From: Paraburkholderia sp.
Lineage (GTDB): Bacteria; Pseudomonadota; Gammaproteobacteria; Burkholderiales; Burkholderiaceae
Assembly: GCF_004298475.1 (NCBI RefSeq)
Contig: NZ_SCRP01000017.1
Coordinates: 62,001 to 126,000 of the forward strand
DNA: 64,000 bases
Direction: 5' to 3'
Shown here: positions 29,117 to 37,632 of the stretch, piece after piece
How the letters are laid out: every line of letters starts with the position of its first letter
Numbering within the stretch: position 1 is the stretch's first letter
Notes under the pieces: model-generated
Told to the model about the DNA's origin: nothing
Seen by the model: only the letters and a program-made list of their open reading frames with translations
Databases searched by the model: none
Position numbers and translations under genes: made by a program

Positions 29117-31486
29117 ATGACCGAATTCAAGGACACCCAGAGACAGATTCTGAAGTTCCGCCTGCGCGTCGCCGCGGCGGGGCTGTTCGTGTTCGTCTGC
29201 TTCGGGCTGATCGCGTCGCGCTTCCTCTGGCTGCAGGTCTGGAACCACGGCAAGTATTCGCTGCAGGCCGACGAAAACCGCATCTCCGTCGCGCCGATCG
29301 TGCCGAACCGCGGCATCATCACCGACCGCAACGGCGTCGTGCTCGCCAGGAACTACTCGGCGTACACGCTCGAAATCACGCCCTCGAAGCTGACCGACAC
29401 GCTCGACAACACGATCGATCAGCTCTCGACGGTGATCCCGATCGACCAGCGCGACCGCCGCCGCTTCAAGAAGCTGCTCGAAGACTCGAAGAACTTCGAA
29501 AGCCTGCCGATCCGCACCCGCCTCACCGACGACGAAGTCGCGCGCTTCACCGCGCAGCGCTTCCGCTTCCCCGGCGTGGAAGTGCGCGCGCGGCTGTTCC
29601 GCCAGTACCCGCTCGGCCAGACGGCTGCGCACGTGATCGGCTATATCGGCCGCATCTCGCAGCGCGACCAGGAGCGCATCGACGACGCCAGCGACCAGAA
29701 CAACAGCGATCCGGAGCACTACGATCCGCGCCGCGACGCGAACAACTACAACGGCACCGACTACATCGGCAAGATCGGCGTCGAGCAGAGCTACGAAACC
29801 GAACTGCACGGACTGACCGGTTTCGAGGAAGTCGAAGTCACGGCGGGCGGACGGCCCGTGCGCACGCTCTCGCGCACCCAGTCGACGCCGGGCAACAACC
29901 TGCGGCTGTCGATCGACATCGGCCTGCAACAGATCGCCGAGCAGTCGTTCGCGGGCCGGCGCGGCGCGCTCGTGGCGATCGAGCCGGCGACCGGCGACAT
30001 CCTCGCGTTCGTTTCCGCGCCGAGCTTCGATCCGAACGCGTTTGTCGACGGCATCGACCAGCAGACCTGGGACGAGCTCAACAACTCCCCCGATCACCCG
30101 CTGCTCAACCGGCCGCTGCACGGCACCTATCCGCCCGGCTCGACCTACAAGCCGTTCATGGCGCTCGCCGCGCTCACGCTGCACAAGCGCACGCCGCAAT
30201 GGGGCTTCCAGGATCCGGGCTACTACATGTTCGGCGGCCACCGCTTCAACAACGACGTGCGATCCGGCCAGGGCTGGATCGACATGAACCGCGCGATCAT
30301 GGTGTCGAACGACACCTACTTCTTCATGCTCGCGCACGATCTCGGCGTCGACAACATCGCCAGCTTCATGAAGCCGCTCGGCTTTGGCCAGATCACGGGC
30401 ATCGACATTGCGGGCGAGGCGCGCGGCATCCTGCCGTCGACCGAGTGGAAGCGCAAGGCCTACCGCAAGCCCGAGCAGCAACGCTGGTACGAGGGCGAGA
30501 CGGTCAGCCTCGGCATCGGCCAGGGCTACAACTCGTTCACGATCCTGCAGATCGCGCACGCGACCGCGACGCTCGCCGACAACGGCATCGTCATGAAGCC
30601 GCACCTCGTGAAGGAAATCGAGAATCCGATCACGCGCGAAGTGCACCTCACGGTGCCGCACGAAAGCGGACGCCTGAACGTGTCGCAAGCGGACATCGAC
30701 GTCGTGAAGCGCGGCATGGAAGGCGTGACGATGAACCCGTCGGGCACCGCGTACCAGATCTTCGCGAACGCGCCGTACACGTCGGCGGGCAAGACCGGCA
30801 CGGCGCAGGTGTTCTCGCTGCAGGGCGCGAAATATCAGGCGCATGCGCTCGCCGAGCATCTGCGCGACCACGCGCTCTTCATCGCGTTCGCGCCGGCCGA
30901 CAAGCCGAAGATCGCGGTTGCGCTGATCGTCGAGAACGGCGGCTGGGGCGCGCAGGCCGCAGGCCCGATCGCGCGCCGCGTGCTCGATTACTACCTCCTC
31001 GACCGCCAGAAGCCGGGCGTCCTGCAAGCCGCAGTGGCCGCTGCGGCGTCCGCGGCGCAGGATGCGTCCGAGCCCGTGATCGGCGCGCCGCAGGACACGT
31101 CCGACAACCATACGGTGAAAGTCGCCGCCGGGTTCAAGCCGCTGCCGATTCCCGGCGCGGCTTCGGCAGCTGCTGCGGCCTCAGCGGCGGCGGCGGCTTC
31201 GGCTGCGGCTGCGGCGACACCCGCCAGCGCTGCTTCGGGTGCCGCTTTGGGTGCTGCTTTGGGGTCAACGGCGGCTTCAGCGCCCGCTGCGCGCGCGACG
31301 GGCATCGCGAAAGCCACGGGCGCGGACGCCGCATCCGCGCCGCGCCGGGGCGAGCCGCACCCCCCCTCTCGGCAGCCATCGCACCCCTCCGGCCCCGCGA
31401 GCGAACCGGACACGGCCGCCCTCGCGCCCTCGCGCAACGACGGCCAGCCGGAGCGGCCATCCCCCGCCGCCGGCATCGACGAGTAA
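29117..31486 (+). CDS. mrdA: Penicillin-binding protein 2 (elongasome transpeptidase) with a C-terminal extension
   Basis: Cross-links peptidoglycan during elongation together with RodA. 789 residues. One transmembrane helix (about 17-37), the pedestal domain, then the transpeptidase domain with S-T-Y-K (nucleophile Ser342), SND (397-399) and KTG (559-561). The family fold ends near residue 635, the full length of E. coli PBP2; residues about 637-789 are an Ala/Ser/Pro-rich low-complexity extension. It lies 27 bp after mreD and 10 bp before rodA. Confidence 0.97.
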   Translation: MTEFKDTQRQILKFRLRVAAAGLFVFVCFGLIASRFLWLQVWNHGKYSLQADENRISVAPIVPNRGIITDRNGVVLARNYSAYTLEITPSKLTDTLDNTIDQLSTVIPIDQRDRRRFKKLLEDSKNFESLPIRTRLTDDEVARFTAQRFRFPGVEVRARLFRQYPLGQTAAHVIGYIGRISQRDQERIDDASDQNNSDPEHYDPRRDANNYNGTDYIGKIGVEQSYETELHGLTGFEEVEVTAGGRPVRTLSRTQSTPGNNLRLSIDIGLQQIAEQSFAGRRGALVAIEPATGDILAFVSAPSFDPNAFVDGIDQQTWDELNNSPDHPLLNRPLHGTYPPGSTYKPFMALAALTLHKRTPQWGFQDPGYYMFGGHRFNNDVRSGQGWIDMNRAIMVSNDTYFFMLAHDLGVDNIASFMKPLGFGQITGIDIAGEARGILPSTEWKRKAYRKPEQQRWYEGETVSLGIGQGYNSFTILQIAHATATLADNGIVMKPHLVKEIENPITREVHLTVPHESGRLNVSQADIDVVKRGMEGVTMNPSGTAYQIFANAPYTSAGKTGTAQVFSLQGAKYQAHALAEHLRDHALFIAFAPADKPKIAVALIVENGGWGAQAAGPIARRVLDYYLLDRQKPGVLQAAVAAAASAAQDASEPVIGAPQDTSDNHTVKVAAGFKPLPIPGAASAAAAASAAAAASAAAAATPASAASGAALGAALGSTAASAPAARATGIAKATGADAASAPRRGEPHPPSRQPSHPSGPASEPDTAALAPSRNDGQPERPSPAAGIDE

Positions 31487-31496
31487 GGAGCCCGCC

Positions 31497-32663
31497 ATGC
31501 CCATGTTCCAGTTCGACAAGATCGACAAGCGCGCGGTGTTCGACACGATCCGCAAGATGTTCATCGGCTTCGACCGGCCGCTGGCGCTCACCGTGTTCCT
31601 GCTGCTGTGCGTGGGCATCGTGACGCTGTACAGCGCGAGCCTCGACGTGCCGGGCCGCGTCGAGGACCAGTTGCGCAACATCATGCTGACCTTCGTCGTG
31701 ATGTGGGTGCTCGCGAACGTGCCGCCCACGACGCTGATGCGCTTCGCCGTGCCCATGTACACATTCGGCATCGCGATGCTGATAGCGGTGGCGATGTTCG
31801 GCCTCACGCGCAAGGGCGCGAAACGCTGGATCAACGTGGGCGTCGTGATCCAGCCGTCGGAAATCCTCAAGATCGCCACGCCGCTCATGCTCGCGTGGTA
31901 TTACCAGCGCCGCGAAGGCGTGACGCGCTGGTACGACTTTCTCGTCGGCTTCATCATCCTGCTCGTGCCGGTCGGCCTGATCGCCAAGCAGCCCGATCTC
32001 GGCACCGCCGTGCTCGTGTTCGCGGCAGGCTTCTTCGTGATCTACTTCGCGGGGCTGTCGTTCAAGCTGATCGTGCCGGTGCTGATCGCGTGCGTGATCG
32101 CGGTCGCGTCGATTGCCGTCTTCCAGGACAAGATCTGCCAGCCGCAGGTGAACTGGCCGCTCCTGCACGACTATCAGAAGCACCGCGTCTGCACGCTGCT
32201 CGACCCGACATCCGATCCGCTCGGCAAGGGCTTCCACACGATTCAGGCCGTGATCGCGATCGGCTCCGGCGGGCCGCTCGGCAAGGGCTGGCTGAAGGGC
32301 ACGCAGTCGCACCTCGAGTTCATCCCCGAAAAGCACACCGACTTCATTTTCGCGGTGTTCTCCGAGGAATTCGGCATGGCGGGCGGACTCGTGCTGCTCA
32401 CGCTCTATATGTGCCTGATTGCGCGCGGGCTGTATATCGCCGCGAACGGCGCCACGCTGTTCGGGCGATTATTGGCCGGATCGCTGACGATGGCCTTCTT
32501 CACCTACGCATTCGTGAACATCGGGATGGTGAGCGGCATCCTGCCCGTGGTGGGCGTGCCGCTGCCGTTCATGAGCTACGGCGGGACCGCACTCACGACG
32601 CTCGGCATCGCGATCGGACTGATCATGAGCGTCGGCCGCCAGAAGCGGCTCATGCAGAGCTAG
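31497..32663 (+). CDS. rodA: Peptidoglycan glycosyltransferase RodA
   Basis: SEDS-family glycan polymerase of the elongasome (also called MrdB). 388 residues with about ten transmembrane segments. SEDS signatures: VVIQPSEILKIATPLMLAWY, AKQPDLGTAVLVFAAGF, the catalytic-loop region EKHTDFIFAVFSEEFG and LPFMSYGGTA. Start at the ATG 31497 with a taaggag ribosome site; the second ATG two codons later is also possible. Last gene of the cluster; convergent with the Sel1-repeat gene. Confidence 0.96.
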   Translation: MPMFQFDKIDKRAVFDTIRKMFIGFDRPLALTVFLLLCVGIVTLYSASLDVPGRVEDQLRNIMLTFVVMWVLANVPPTTLMRFAVPMYTFGIAMLIAVAMFGLTRKGAKRWINVGVVIQPSEILKIATPLMLAWYYQRREGVTRWYDFLVGFIILLVPVGLIAKQPDLGTAVLVFAAGFFVIYFAGLSFKLIVPVLIACVIAVASIAVFQDKICQPQVNWPLLHDYQKHRVCTLLDPTSDPLGKGFHTIQAVIAIGSGGPLGKGWLKGTQSHLEFIPEKHTDFIFAVFSEEFGMAGGLVLLTLYMCLIARGLYIAANGATLFGRLLAGSLTMAFFTYAFVNIGMVSGILPVVGVPLPFMSYGGTALTTLGIAIGLIMSVGRQKRLMQS

Positions 32664-32716
32664 CCTGCGCGAAACCCGGCGCGCCGCGCTGTGCCTGCTT
32701 TTTACCTGCTTTTCGA

Positions 32717-33484
32717 CTACTGCGGCGTCGCGCCAGGCGCCGACTTCATCAACTGCGAACTCAACTGCCGGTACTTGAGCAACGCTACCCGGTCGCCCTG
32801 CGCCGCGGCGGCAGCGTAGTACGCGCGCGCGACGTTGAGGTTTTTCGGCACACCGTCGCCGCCGTGCTCGTAGAACGAGCCGGTCACGTATTGCGCCGTC
32901 ATGTCGCCGCCTTCAGCCGCCTTCTTGTACCAGTAGAACGCCTGCTTGTTGTTGCGGGTCGTGCCGCGTCCGTCGAGGTACTGGTTCGCCAGCGCAAGCT
33001 CGGCCTGCACGTGGCCCTGCTTCGCCGCCTTCAGGAACCACGGGTGCGCCTGAGCAGGATCGCGCTCGACGAAGTCGCCGTCGTCGTACATCTTCCCGTA
33101 GACGTACTGGGCATGCGACATGTTCGCGTCGGCGGCCTTGCGCAGCCACCGGCGGCCCTCGCCGACATCCGTCGCGCCGCCTTCGCCGTTCAGCAGCATC
33201 ATCGCGTAGTCGAATTCCGCGAGACGGTTGCCGCGCTCAGCCGCCGCGCGAAACTCGGTCAGCGCGGCGCTCAGGTTGCCTGCGTTGTAGTCGGCGACGG
33301 CGTTGGCCGTCTGCGGATCCGATTGAGCGCCCGCGCCCGTGGCATCGGCCGCGCTGATGGTGGGTCCGGCTGCGGGTCGAACTGCGGGTCCGGCGGCAAG
33401 GCACGCCGCCGCAACGGTCGCGGCGAAAAACCCGGCTGCCGCGCGCGCCGCCATCCTCGCCGCCGTCCCTGTATAGCGCCTCAT
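32717..33484 (-). CDS. Exported Sel1-repeat protein
   Basis: 255 residues. The Ala-rich N-terminus (MRRYTGTAARMAARAAAGFFAATVAAACLAAG) looks like a signal peptide. At least four Sel1-type repeats follow, for example AEFDYAMMLLNGEGGATDVGEGRRWLRKAAD and AELALANQYLDGRGTTRNNKQAFYWYKKAAEGGD. Such proteins are protein-interaction scaffolds; the partner is unknown. Its ATG overlaps the stop of the aldolase gene by 4 bp. Confidence 0.85.
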   Translation of the reverse strand: MRRYTGTAARMAARAAAGFFAATVAAACLAAGPAVRPAAGPTISAADATGAGAQSDPQTANAVADYNAGNLSAALTEFRAAAERGNRLAEFDYAMMLLNGEGGATDVGEGRRWLRKAADANMSHAQYVYGKMYDDGDFVERDPAQAHPWFLKAAKQGHVQAELALANQYLDGRGTTRNNKQAFYWYKKAAEGGDMTAQYVTGSFYEHGGDGVPKNLNVARAYYAAAAAQGDRVALLKYRQLSSQLMKSAPGATPQ

Positions 33485-34263
33485 GATCTCGCCTCCTGGA
33501 GCGCCTGCCGCGTCGCGCGCACGAGCCAGATCACATCGGCGGCGAGCGCAATGAAGCTGAAGCCCATGTCGCGGTACTGCTTCGCCTGCGCCGCATCCAT
33601 CGCGAAGATGCCCGCAGCCACGCCCGCATCCCGCGCCGCAGCGACGATGCGCAGCATCGCTGCGTTGACGTCGGGATGCCTGGAGTCGCCCAGATGGCCG
33701 AGGCTCGCGGCAAGATCGGCGGGGCCGACAAACAGGCAGTCGACGCCCGGCGTCGCCGCGATCTTCTCCACCTCGCCCAGCGCCTGCGCCGATTCGATCT
33801 GCACGATGCAAGCAATCTGCGCGTTTGCAGTGTGCAGGTAATCGCGCCGCATGCCGTACGCAGCCGCGCGCACGACGCCCGCCACGCCGCGCCGCCCATC
33901 GGGCGTGCGCTCGTCTGGATACTGCGTGAGGCGCACGGCATGCGCGGCTTCCTCAGCGCTGCCGATGTTGGGAAACATCACCGTGCGCGCGCCCGCGTCG
34001 AGCACGCGTTTGACGAGCCACGGCTCGCTGGTCGGCAGGCGCACGACCGGCTCGGTCGGCAGATGGGCGGCGGCAATCGCACGCAGCTGGGCGACCGTAT
34101 CCGCGCTGTCGTTGGGCGCGTGCTCCATGTCGATCAGCAGCCAGTCGAATCCGGCGTGGGCGAGCGCCTCGGCGGCGGTTTCGCTGCCCATCGACAGCCA
34201 CAGGCCGTAGAGCGGCCCGGCCTCTCTCAAACGTTCTTTCAGGGGATTGGTGAAGGTGCTCAT
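33481..34263 (-). CDS. HpcH/HpaI-family class II pyruvate aldolase
   Basis: 260 residues. Metal-dependent aldolase fold with family motifs GLWLSMGSETAAEALAHAGFDWLLIDMEHAPND, IVQIESAQALGEVEKIAATPGVD (metal-ligand Glu) and LFVGPADLAASLG (metal-ligand Asp). It probably cleaves 2-keto-3-deoxy sugar acids or 4-hydroxy-2-oxo acids, but the substrate cannot be read from the sequence. I took the ATG at 34263 (MSTFTNPLKERL). Coupled to the Sel1 gene by a 4-bp overlap; no sugar-acid pathway genes are near. Confidence 0.85.
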   Translation of the reverse strand: MSTFTNPLKERLREAGPLYGLWLSMGSETAAEALAHAGFDWLLIDMEHAPNDSADTVAQLRAIAAAHLPTEPVVRLPTSEPWLVKRVLDAGARTVMFPNIGSAEEAAHAVRLTQYPDERTPDGRRGVAGVVRAAAYGMRRDYLHTANAQIACIVQIESAQALGEVEKIAATPGVDCLFVGPADLAASLGHLGDSRHPDVNAAMLRIVAAARDAGVAAGIFAMDAAQAKQYRDMGFSFIALAADVIWLVRATRQALQEARS

Positions 34264-34588
34264 CGCCGTGCTCCCGGCGAGGCCGCGCGCCGCGCGCGTC
34301 GTGCCCGGGCGTGTGGCCCGGCGACGCCGCAACCGGCATGTCTCGCTATGTTTATGTTGTCCGTCCGCGCGGAAGGTGCGCGGCCTTGCTGCATTGATGA
34401 TACAGCGACAATAAACGCCGCCATCGGGCGGAAAACCCGGTGCGGAGAGGCATCGACAGGCCAGGGGAAGGACGGGCGCGCGCCGGTGACGGCGCGCGCA
34501 GGAGCAGGCTGCCTGGAAGCGGGCTGCGCGTGCGCGCGGACTGGTGGTGGGCCTGGTGGTGGGCCTGGTGTCGGGCCTGATGGGGAAC
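34264..34588. other. 325-bp gap between the aldolase gene and queD, with a 12-bp repeat
   Basis: No gene. Three 12-bp units ggtggtgggcct, ggtggtgggcct and ggtgtcgggcct lie at 34543-34578, ending 10 bp before the queD stop codon position. The aldolase promoter should lie near 34270-34420 on the minus strand; I see no convincing -10/-35 pair. Confidence 0.6.
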
Positions 34589-35035
34589 TTAGTCGCGGAC
34601 CACTTCGGCCCAGCAGTTCGGCGTTTCGTAGAGGCGCACTTTATGGAGCTGGAGATTCACGCCGTAGTGGGCGTCGTAGACGTTCGCAAGGATCTCGAAC
34701 GCAAGCGCGGCGAGATTCTCGACGGTCGGAATGCGGTCGATCACGACGGTCTTGTGGCCCGGCAGCGTGTCGAGGAACGCGCGCACCTGCGTGTCGCCTT
34801 CGTAGACGAGAAACGCGTGATCCCAGCGGTCGACGAGATGCTGGTTCGCGAGCGACTTCACGTCCGCGAAGTCCATCACCATGCCGCGGTCGGGCGCGCC
34901 TTCGGCCTCGACCGTGTCGCCCTGCAGCGTGACTTCAAGCACATAGCGATGGCCGTGCAGGTTGCGGCACTGGCTGCGGTGGTCGGGGATGCGGTGGCCC
35001 GCATCGAATTCGAGTTTTCGGGTGATCGTCAGCAC
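34589..35035 (-). CDS. queD: 6-carboxy-5,6,7,8-tetrahydropterin synthase QueD
   Basis: Converts 7,8-dihydroneopterin triphosphate to 6-carboxytetrahydropterin in queuosine synthesis. 148 residues. Zinc ligands His14 (FDAGHR), His27 and His29 (NLHGHRY) and catalytic Cys23 are in place, and the C-terminal YETPNCWAEV is typical. It lies 6 bp after queE in the same direction, so queC, queE and queD probably form one operon. Confidence 0.95.
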   Translation of the reverse strand: MLTITRKLEFDAGHRIPDHRSQCRNLHGHRYVLEVTLQGDTVEAEGAPDRGMVMDFADVKSLANQHLVDRWDHAFLVYEGDTQVRAFLDTLPGHKTVVIDRIPTVENLAALAFEILANVYDAHYGVNLQLHKVRLYETPNCWAEVVRD

Positions 35036-35041
35036 GGCGCG

Positions 35042-35674
35042 TCAGGGAATGTTCAGGTACTTGTGAGTCTGCATCGAGAGGCGCCACTGCGGATGGCGCT
35101 TGCACCAGTCGATGGCCAGTTTCGTATTCAGGTCGCGTGATGGGCCGTCCATCGGCTGGACGAGAAAATACTCGAAGTCGAGCTTTGCGTAGTCGGCGAG
35201 GCGCTGATTGTCCTGCGGCACCACGACCTTCAGCTCGTTGCCCTTCGTGACGACGAGCGGCGCATCGGCCTTCGGGCTCACGCACACCCAGTCGATCGTA
35301 TCGAGCACCGGCAGCGAACCGTTCGTTTCGATGGCGATTTCGAAGCCGGCGGCGTGCAGCGCGTCGACGAACGGCGGGTCGATCTGCAGCATCGGCTCGC
35401 CCCCCGTGCAGACGACGAAGCGGTTGCCTTCGCCCTCGGGCCACAGCGACGCGATTTTCGCGGCCAGTTCTTCGGCGCGCGGGTACTTGCCGCCGTTCTC
35501 GCCGTCGGTGCCGACGAAGTCCGTATCGCAGAACCGGCACACGGCAGTGGCCCGGTCCTCTTCGCGGCCCGACCACAGGTTGCAGCCGGCGAACCGGCAA
35601 AACACGGCCGAGCGCCCGGCGTTCGCGCCTTCGCCCTGCAACGTGTAGAAAATTTCCTTTACCGCGTAAGTCAT
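35042..35674 (-). CDS. queE: 7-carboxy-7-deazaguanine synthase QueE (radical SAM)
   Basis: Converts 6-carboxytetrahydropterin to 7-carboxy-7-deazaguanine. 210 residues (MTYAVKEIFYTLQGEGANAGR). The [4Fe-4S] ligands are spaced C-X14-C-X2-C (CNLW to CRFC) instead of the radical-SAM CX3CX2C, the variant described for Burkholderia QueE. CTGGEPMLQ is the SAM-binding GGEP motif. The gap to queC is about 100 bp. Confidence 0.95.
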   Translation of the reverse strand: MTYAVKEIFYTLQGEGANAGRSAVFCRFAGCNLWSGREEDRATAVCRFCDTDFVGTDGENGGKYPRAEELAAKIASLWPEGEGNRFVVCTGGEPMLQIDPPFVDALHAAGFEIAIETNGSLPVLDTIDWVCVSPKADAPLVVTKGNELKVVVPQDNQRLADYAKLDFEYFLVQPMDGPSRDLNTKLAIDWCKRHPQWRLSMQTHKYLNIP

Positions 35675-35771
35675 GCTGCTGCCTGATCCTGGATCGGGTT
35701 GAGTCGGCGGCCCGAGTCTGCTGCCTGCATCGTGCGCCGTGGGGTAACCGGTAACCGTTGCGCCGAGGGCC

Positions 35772-36506
35772 TCAGAGCGGCGCTTCAGTGACCTTCCCGC
35801 CCGCGAGATACGCTTCGTAGCCGCGCTTGCGCAGCTTGCAGGCGGGGCATTCGCCGCAGCCGAAGCCCCATGCGTTCAGTTCGGCGCGCTCGCCGAGATA
35901 GCACGTATGTGTCTCGACGCGCACCAGCTCGACGAGTTCCTTGCCGCCCAGTTGCTCCGCAAGACGCCAGGTGTCGGCCTTGTCGAGCCACATCAGCGGC
36001 GTTTCGAGCACGAAGCGGCTGTCCATGCCGAGGTTCAGCGCGACCTGCAGCGCCTTCATGGTGTCGTCGCGGCAGTCGGGATAGCCCGAAAAATCGGTTT
36101 CGCACATGCCGCCGACCAGCACCTTGAGCCCGCGCCGATAGGCAATTGCCGCGGCGATCGTCATGAACATCAGGTTGCGGCCCGGTACGAACGTGTTCGG
36201 CAGGCCGCTCGCGGCGGTCTCGATCTCGATCTCGCGCGTCATGGCGGTGTCGCTGATCGAACCGAGCACCGAGAGGTCGACCATGTGATCTTCGCCAAGC
36301 CGCCCGGCCCACGCGGGGAACGCACGCGCAATCGCCGAGCGAAAGCCTTCGCGGCACGCCAGCTCGACGCGATGGCGCTGGCCGTAATCGAAGCCGAGCG
36401 TCTCGACGGTGTCGTAGCGGTCGAGCGCCCAGGCGAGGCACGTGGCCGAGTCCTGGCCGCCGGAAAACAGCACGAGTGCGCCGGTCTTGGCGTCTGTTCG
36501 AGTCAC
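35772..36506 (-). CDS. queC: 7-cyano-7-deazaguanine (preQ0) synthase QueC
   Basis: ATP-dependent ligase making preQ0. 244 residues from the GTG at 36506, which has a ggag ribosome site 7 bp upstream and matches the usual length; an in-frame GTG at 36536 would add ten residues. The PP-loop is [12 protein letters not shown], and the zinc ligands are in CYLGERAE and [13 protein letters not shown]. First gene of the queuosine group here; queF and tgt are not in the window. Confidence 0.95.
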   Translation of the reverse strand: MTRTDAKTGALVLFSGGQDSATCLAWALDRYDTVETLGFDYGQRHRVELACREGFRSAIARAFPAWAGRLGEDHMVDLSVLGSISDTAMTREIEIETAASGLPNTFVPGRNLMFMTIAAAIAYRRGLKVLVGGMCETDFSGYPDCRDDTMKALQVALNLGMDSRFVLETPLMWLDKADTWRLAEQLGGKELVELVRVETHTCYLGERAELNAWGFGCGECPACKLRKRGYEAYLAGGKVTEAPL

Positions 36507-36563
36507 CGTGAAACTCCGTGTGTGAGGCTCCCGCACTGCGTCGCGAACGCCGCCGCCATGCCG

Positions 36564-36616
36564 CAGGTGGCCGCTTCAGGTGGCCACTTTCGGTAGCCAT
36601 TTCAGGTAGCCGCTTT
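36564..36616. repeat. Degenerate 12-14-bp tandem repeats upstream of queC
   Basis: Four units: caggtggccgctt (36564), caggtggccacttt (36577), cggtagccattt (36591) and caggtagccgcttt (36603). A second short repeat gccggctcatgc occurs twice at about 36634-36658. Both lie between the queC start and the tRNA-Phe terminator, in a stretch without a gene. Confidence 0.75.
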
Positions 36617-36757
36617 CGGCTGCCCGGGGCCGTGCCGGCTCATGCGGCGCCGGCTCATGCAGCTAATGCAGTATAGGCCCAGGCCCTTCGCGGGAGGATC
36701 GGCGCCCGGCGCATACGGCTGGCTGCCGCTTCGGCGCGACAGAACAACAGAACAACG

Positions 36758-36792
36758 AAAAAGCCCCAGGAATCGTGCGATCTCCTGGGGCT
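36758..36792 (-). terminator. Intrinsic terminator of tRNA-Phe
   Basis: On the minus strand, a 10-bp stem agccccagga / tcctggggct (36783-36792 / 36762-36771) with an 11-nt loop is followed by five T. It begins 7 bp after the tRNA 3' end. Confidence 0.92.
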
Positions 36793-36799
36793 GCAATTC

Positions 36800-36875
36800 T
36801 GGTGGCCTGGGACGGAATCGAACCATCGACACGCGGATTTTCAATCCGCTGCTCTACCAACTGAGCTACCGGGCC
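36800..36875 (-). tRNA. tRNA-Phe (anticodon GAA)
   Basis: 76 nt including an encoded CCA. Minus-strand features: D arm with gctcagttggtagagc, anticodon arm gcgga-ttgaaaa-tccgc with GAA, and T arm with ggttcgattcc. The acceptor stem pairs except for one C-A position. Own promoter upstream and terminator downstream. Confidence 0.96.
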
Positions 36876-36889
36876 AACGAAGAACGCAG

Positions 36890-36918
36890 ATTATAGCGAG
36901 GCTCGCAGCCCAACGCAA
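36890..36918 (-). promoter_or_regulatory. Sigma-70 promoter of tRNA-Phe
   Basis: On the minus strand TTGCGT (36918-36913), an exact 17-bp spacer, then a perfect TATAAT (36895-36890). It lies 15 bp upstream of the tRNA 5' end, an ideal position for a tRNA promoter. Confidence 0.82.
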
Positions 36919-36945
36919 GCCCCTCTCAAAACCAGGCGATGACGT

Positions 36946-37632
36946 TCATTCGCCTTTGCTCTTGCCGAGATCCACGCCGAGCTGCTTGAGCTTGCGGTAC
37001 AGGTGCGTGCGCTCGAGCCCGGTTTTTTCCGCCACGCGCGTCATGCTGCCGTTCTCGCGCGCGAGGTGGTACTCGAAGTAGGCGCGCTCGAAGGCGTCGC
37101 GCGCGTCGCGCAGCGGGATGTCGAACGAAATCGACGCCGTCTGCGCGACAGGCGCCATGCCCTGCACGCCGTCGGCCACGAACATCGGCAGCGCCGCCGC
37201 CGATGCCACCGCAGCCGAGCCGCCCGCCGCGGGCTTGCCGCTCGCCTGCGCAAGCACGGGCGCCGCCGTGCCGCGCGCGAGTCCCTGCTCGACAGCCTTC
37301 AGCAGTTTTTGCAGCGCGATCGGCTTTTCGAGGAAATTCAGCGCGCCGATCTTCGTCGCCTCGACGGCGGTGTCGATCGTCGCGTGTCCCGACATCATGA
37401 TGACCGGCATCGTCAGGAGCATCTGCGCCGCCCATTCCTTGAGCAGCGTGACGCCATCGGTGTCCGGCATCCAGATATCGAGCAGAACCAGGTCAGGCAC
37501 CTGGCGCAGGCGGAATTCGCGCGCCTCCTGCGCGTTCTCCGCCAGCTCCACGACGTGTCCCTCGTCGCTCAGGATCTCCGAGAGCAGTTCCCGGATCCCC
37601 ATTTCATCGTCTACCACCAGGATGGTTGCCAT
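36946..37632 (-). CDS. NtrX-like response regulator lacking the AAA+ domain
   Basis: 228 residues. The receiver domain (1-120, acidic pocket VVDDE, phospho-acceptor Asp52 in LLDIWMPDTDG) resembles NtrX, but an Ala-rich linker (about 122-160) leads straight to a Fis-type helix-turn-helix (about 185-222, SMTRVAEKTGLERTHLYRKLKQLG). The sigma-54-interacting AAA+ module of true NtrX is absent, so it cannot act as a sigma-54 activator in the usual way and may repress, or bind DNA as in the RegA family. Starts directly after the ntrY-like stop; cognate regulator of that kinase. Confidence 0.9.
   Translation of the reverse strand: MATILVVDDEMGIRELLSEILSDEGHVVELAENAQEAREFRLRQVPDLVLLDIWMPDTDGVTLLKEWAAQMLLTMPVIMMSGHATIDTAVEATKIGALNFLEKPIALQKLLKAVEQGLARGTAAPVLAQASGKPAAGGSAAVASAAALPMFVADGVQGMAPVAQTASISFDIPLRDARDAFERAYFEYHLARENGSMTRVAEKTGLERTHLYRKLKQLGVDLGKSKGE

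Noticed and set aside
28196..31111. 971-codon open frame on the minus strand opposite mreC and mrdA
   Set aside because: Shadow of high-GC coding sequence: its composition (long His/Arg/Val/Ala runs) is that of an antisense frame, it has no recognisable domain, and the plus strand holds the well-supported mreC, mreD and mrdA.
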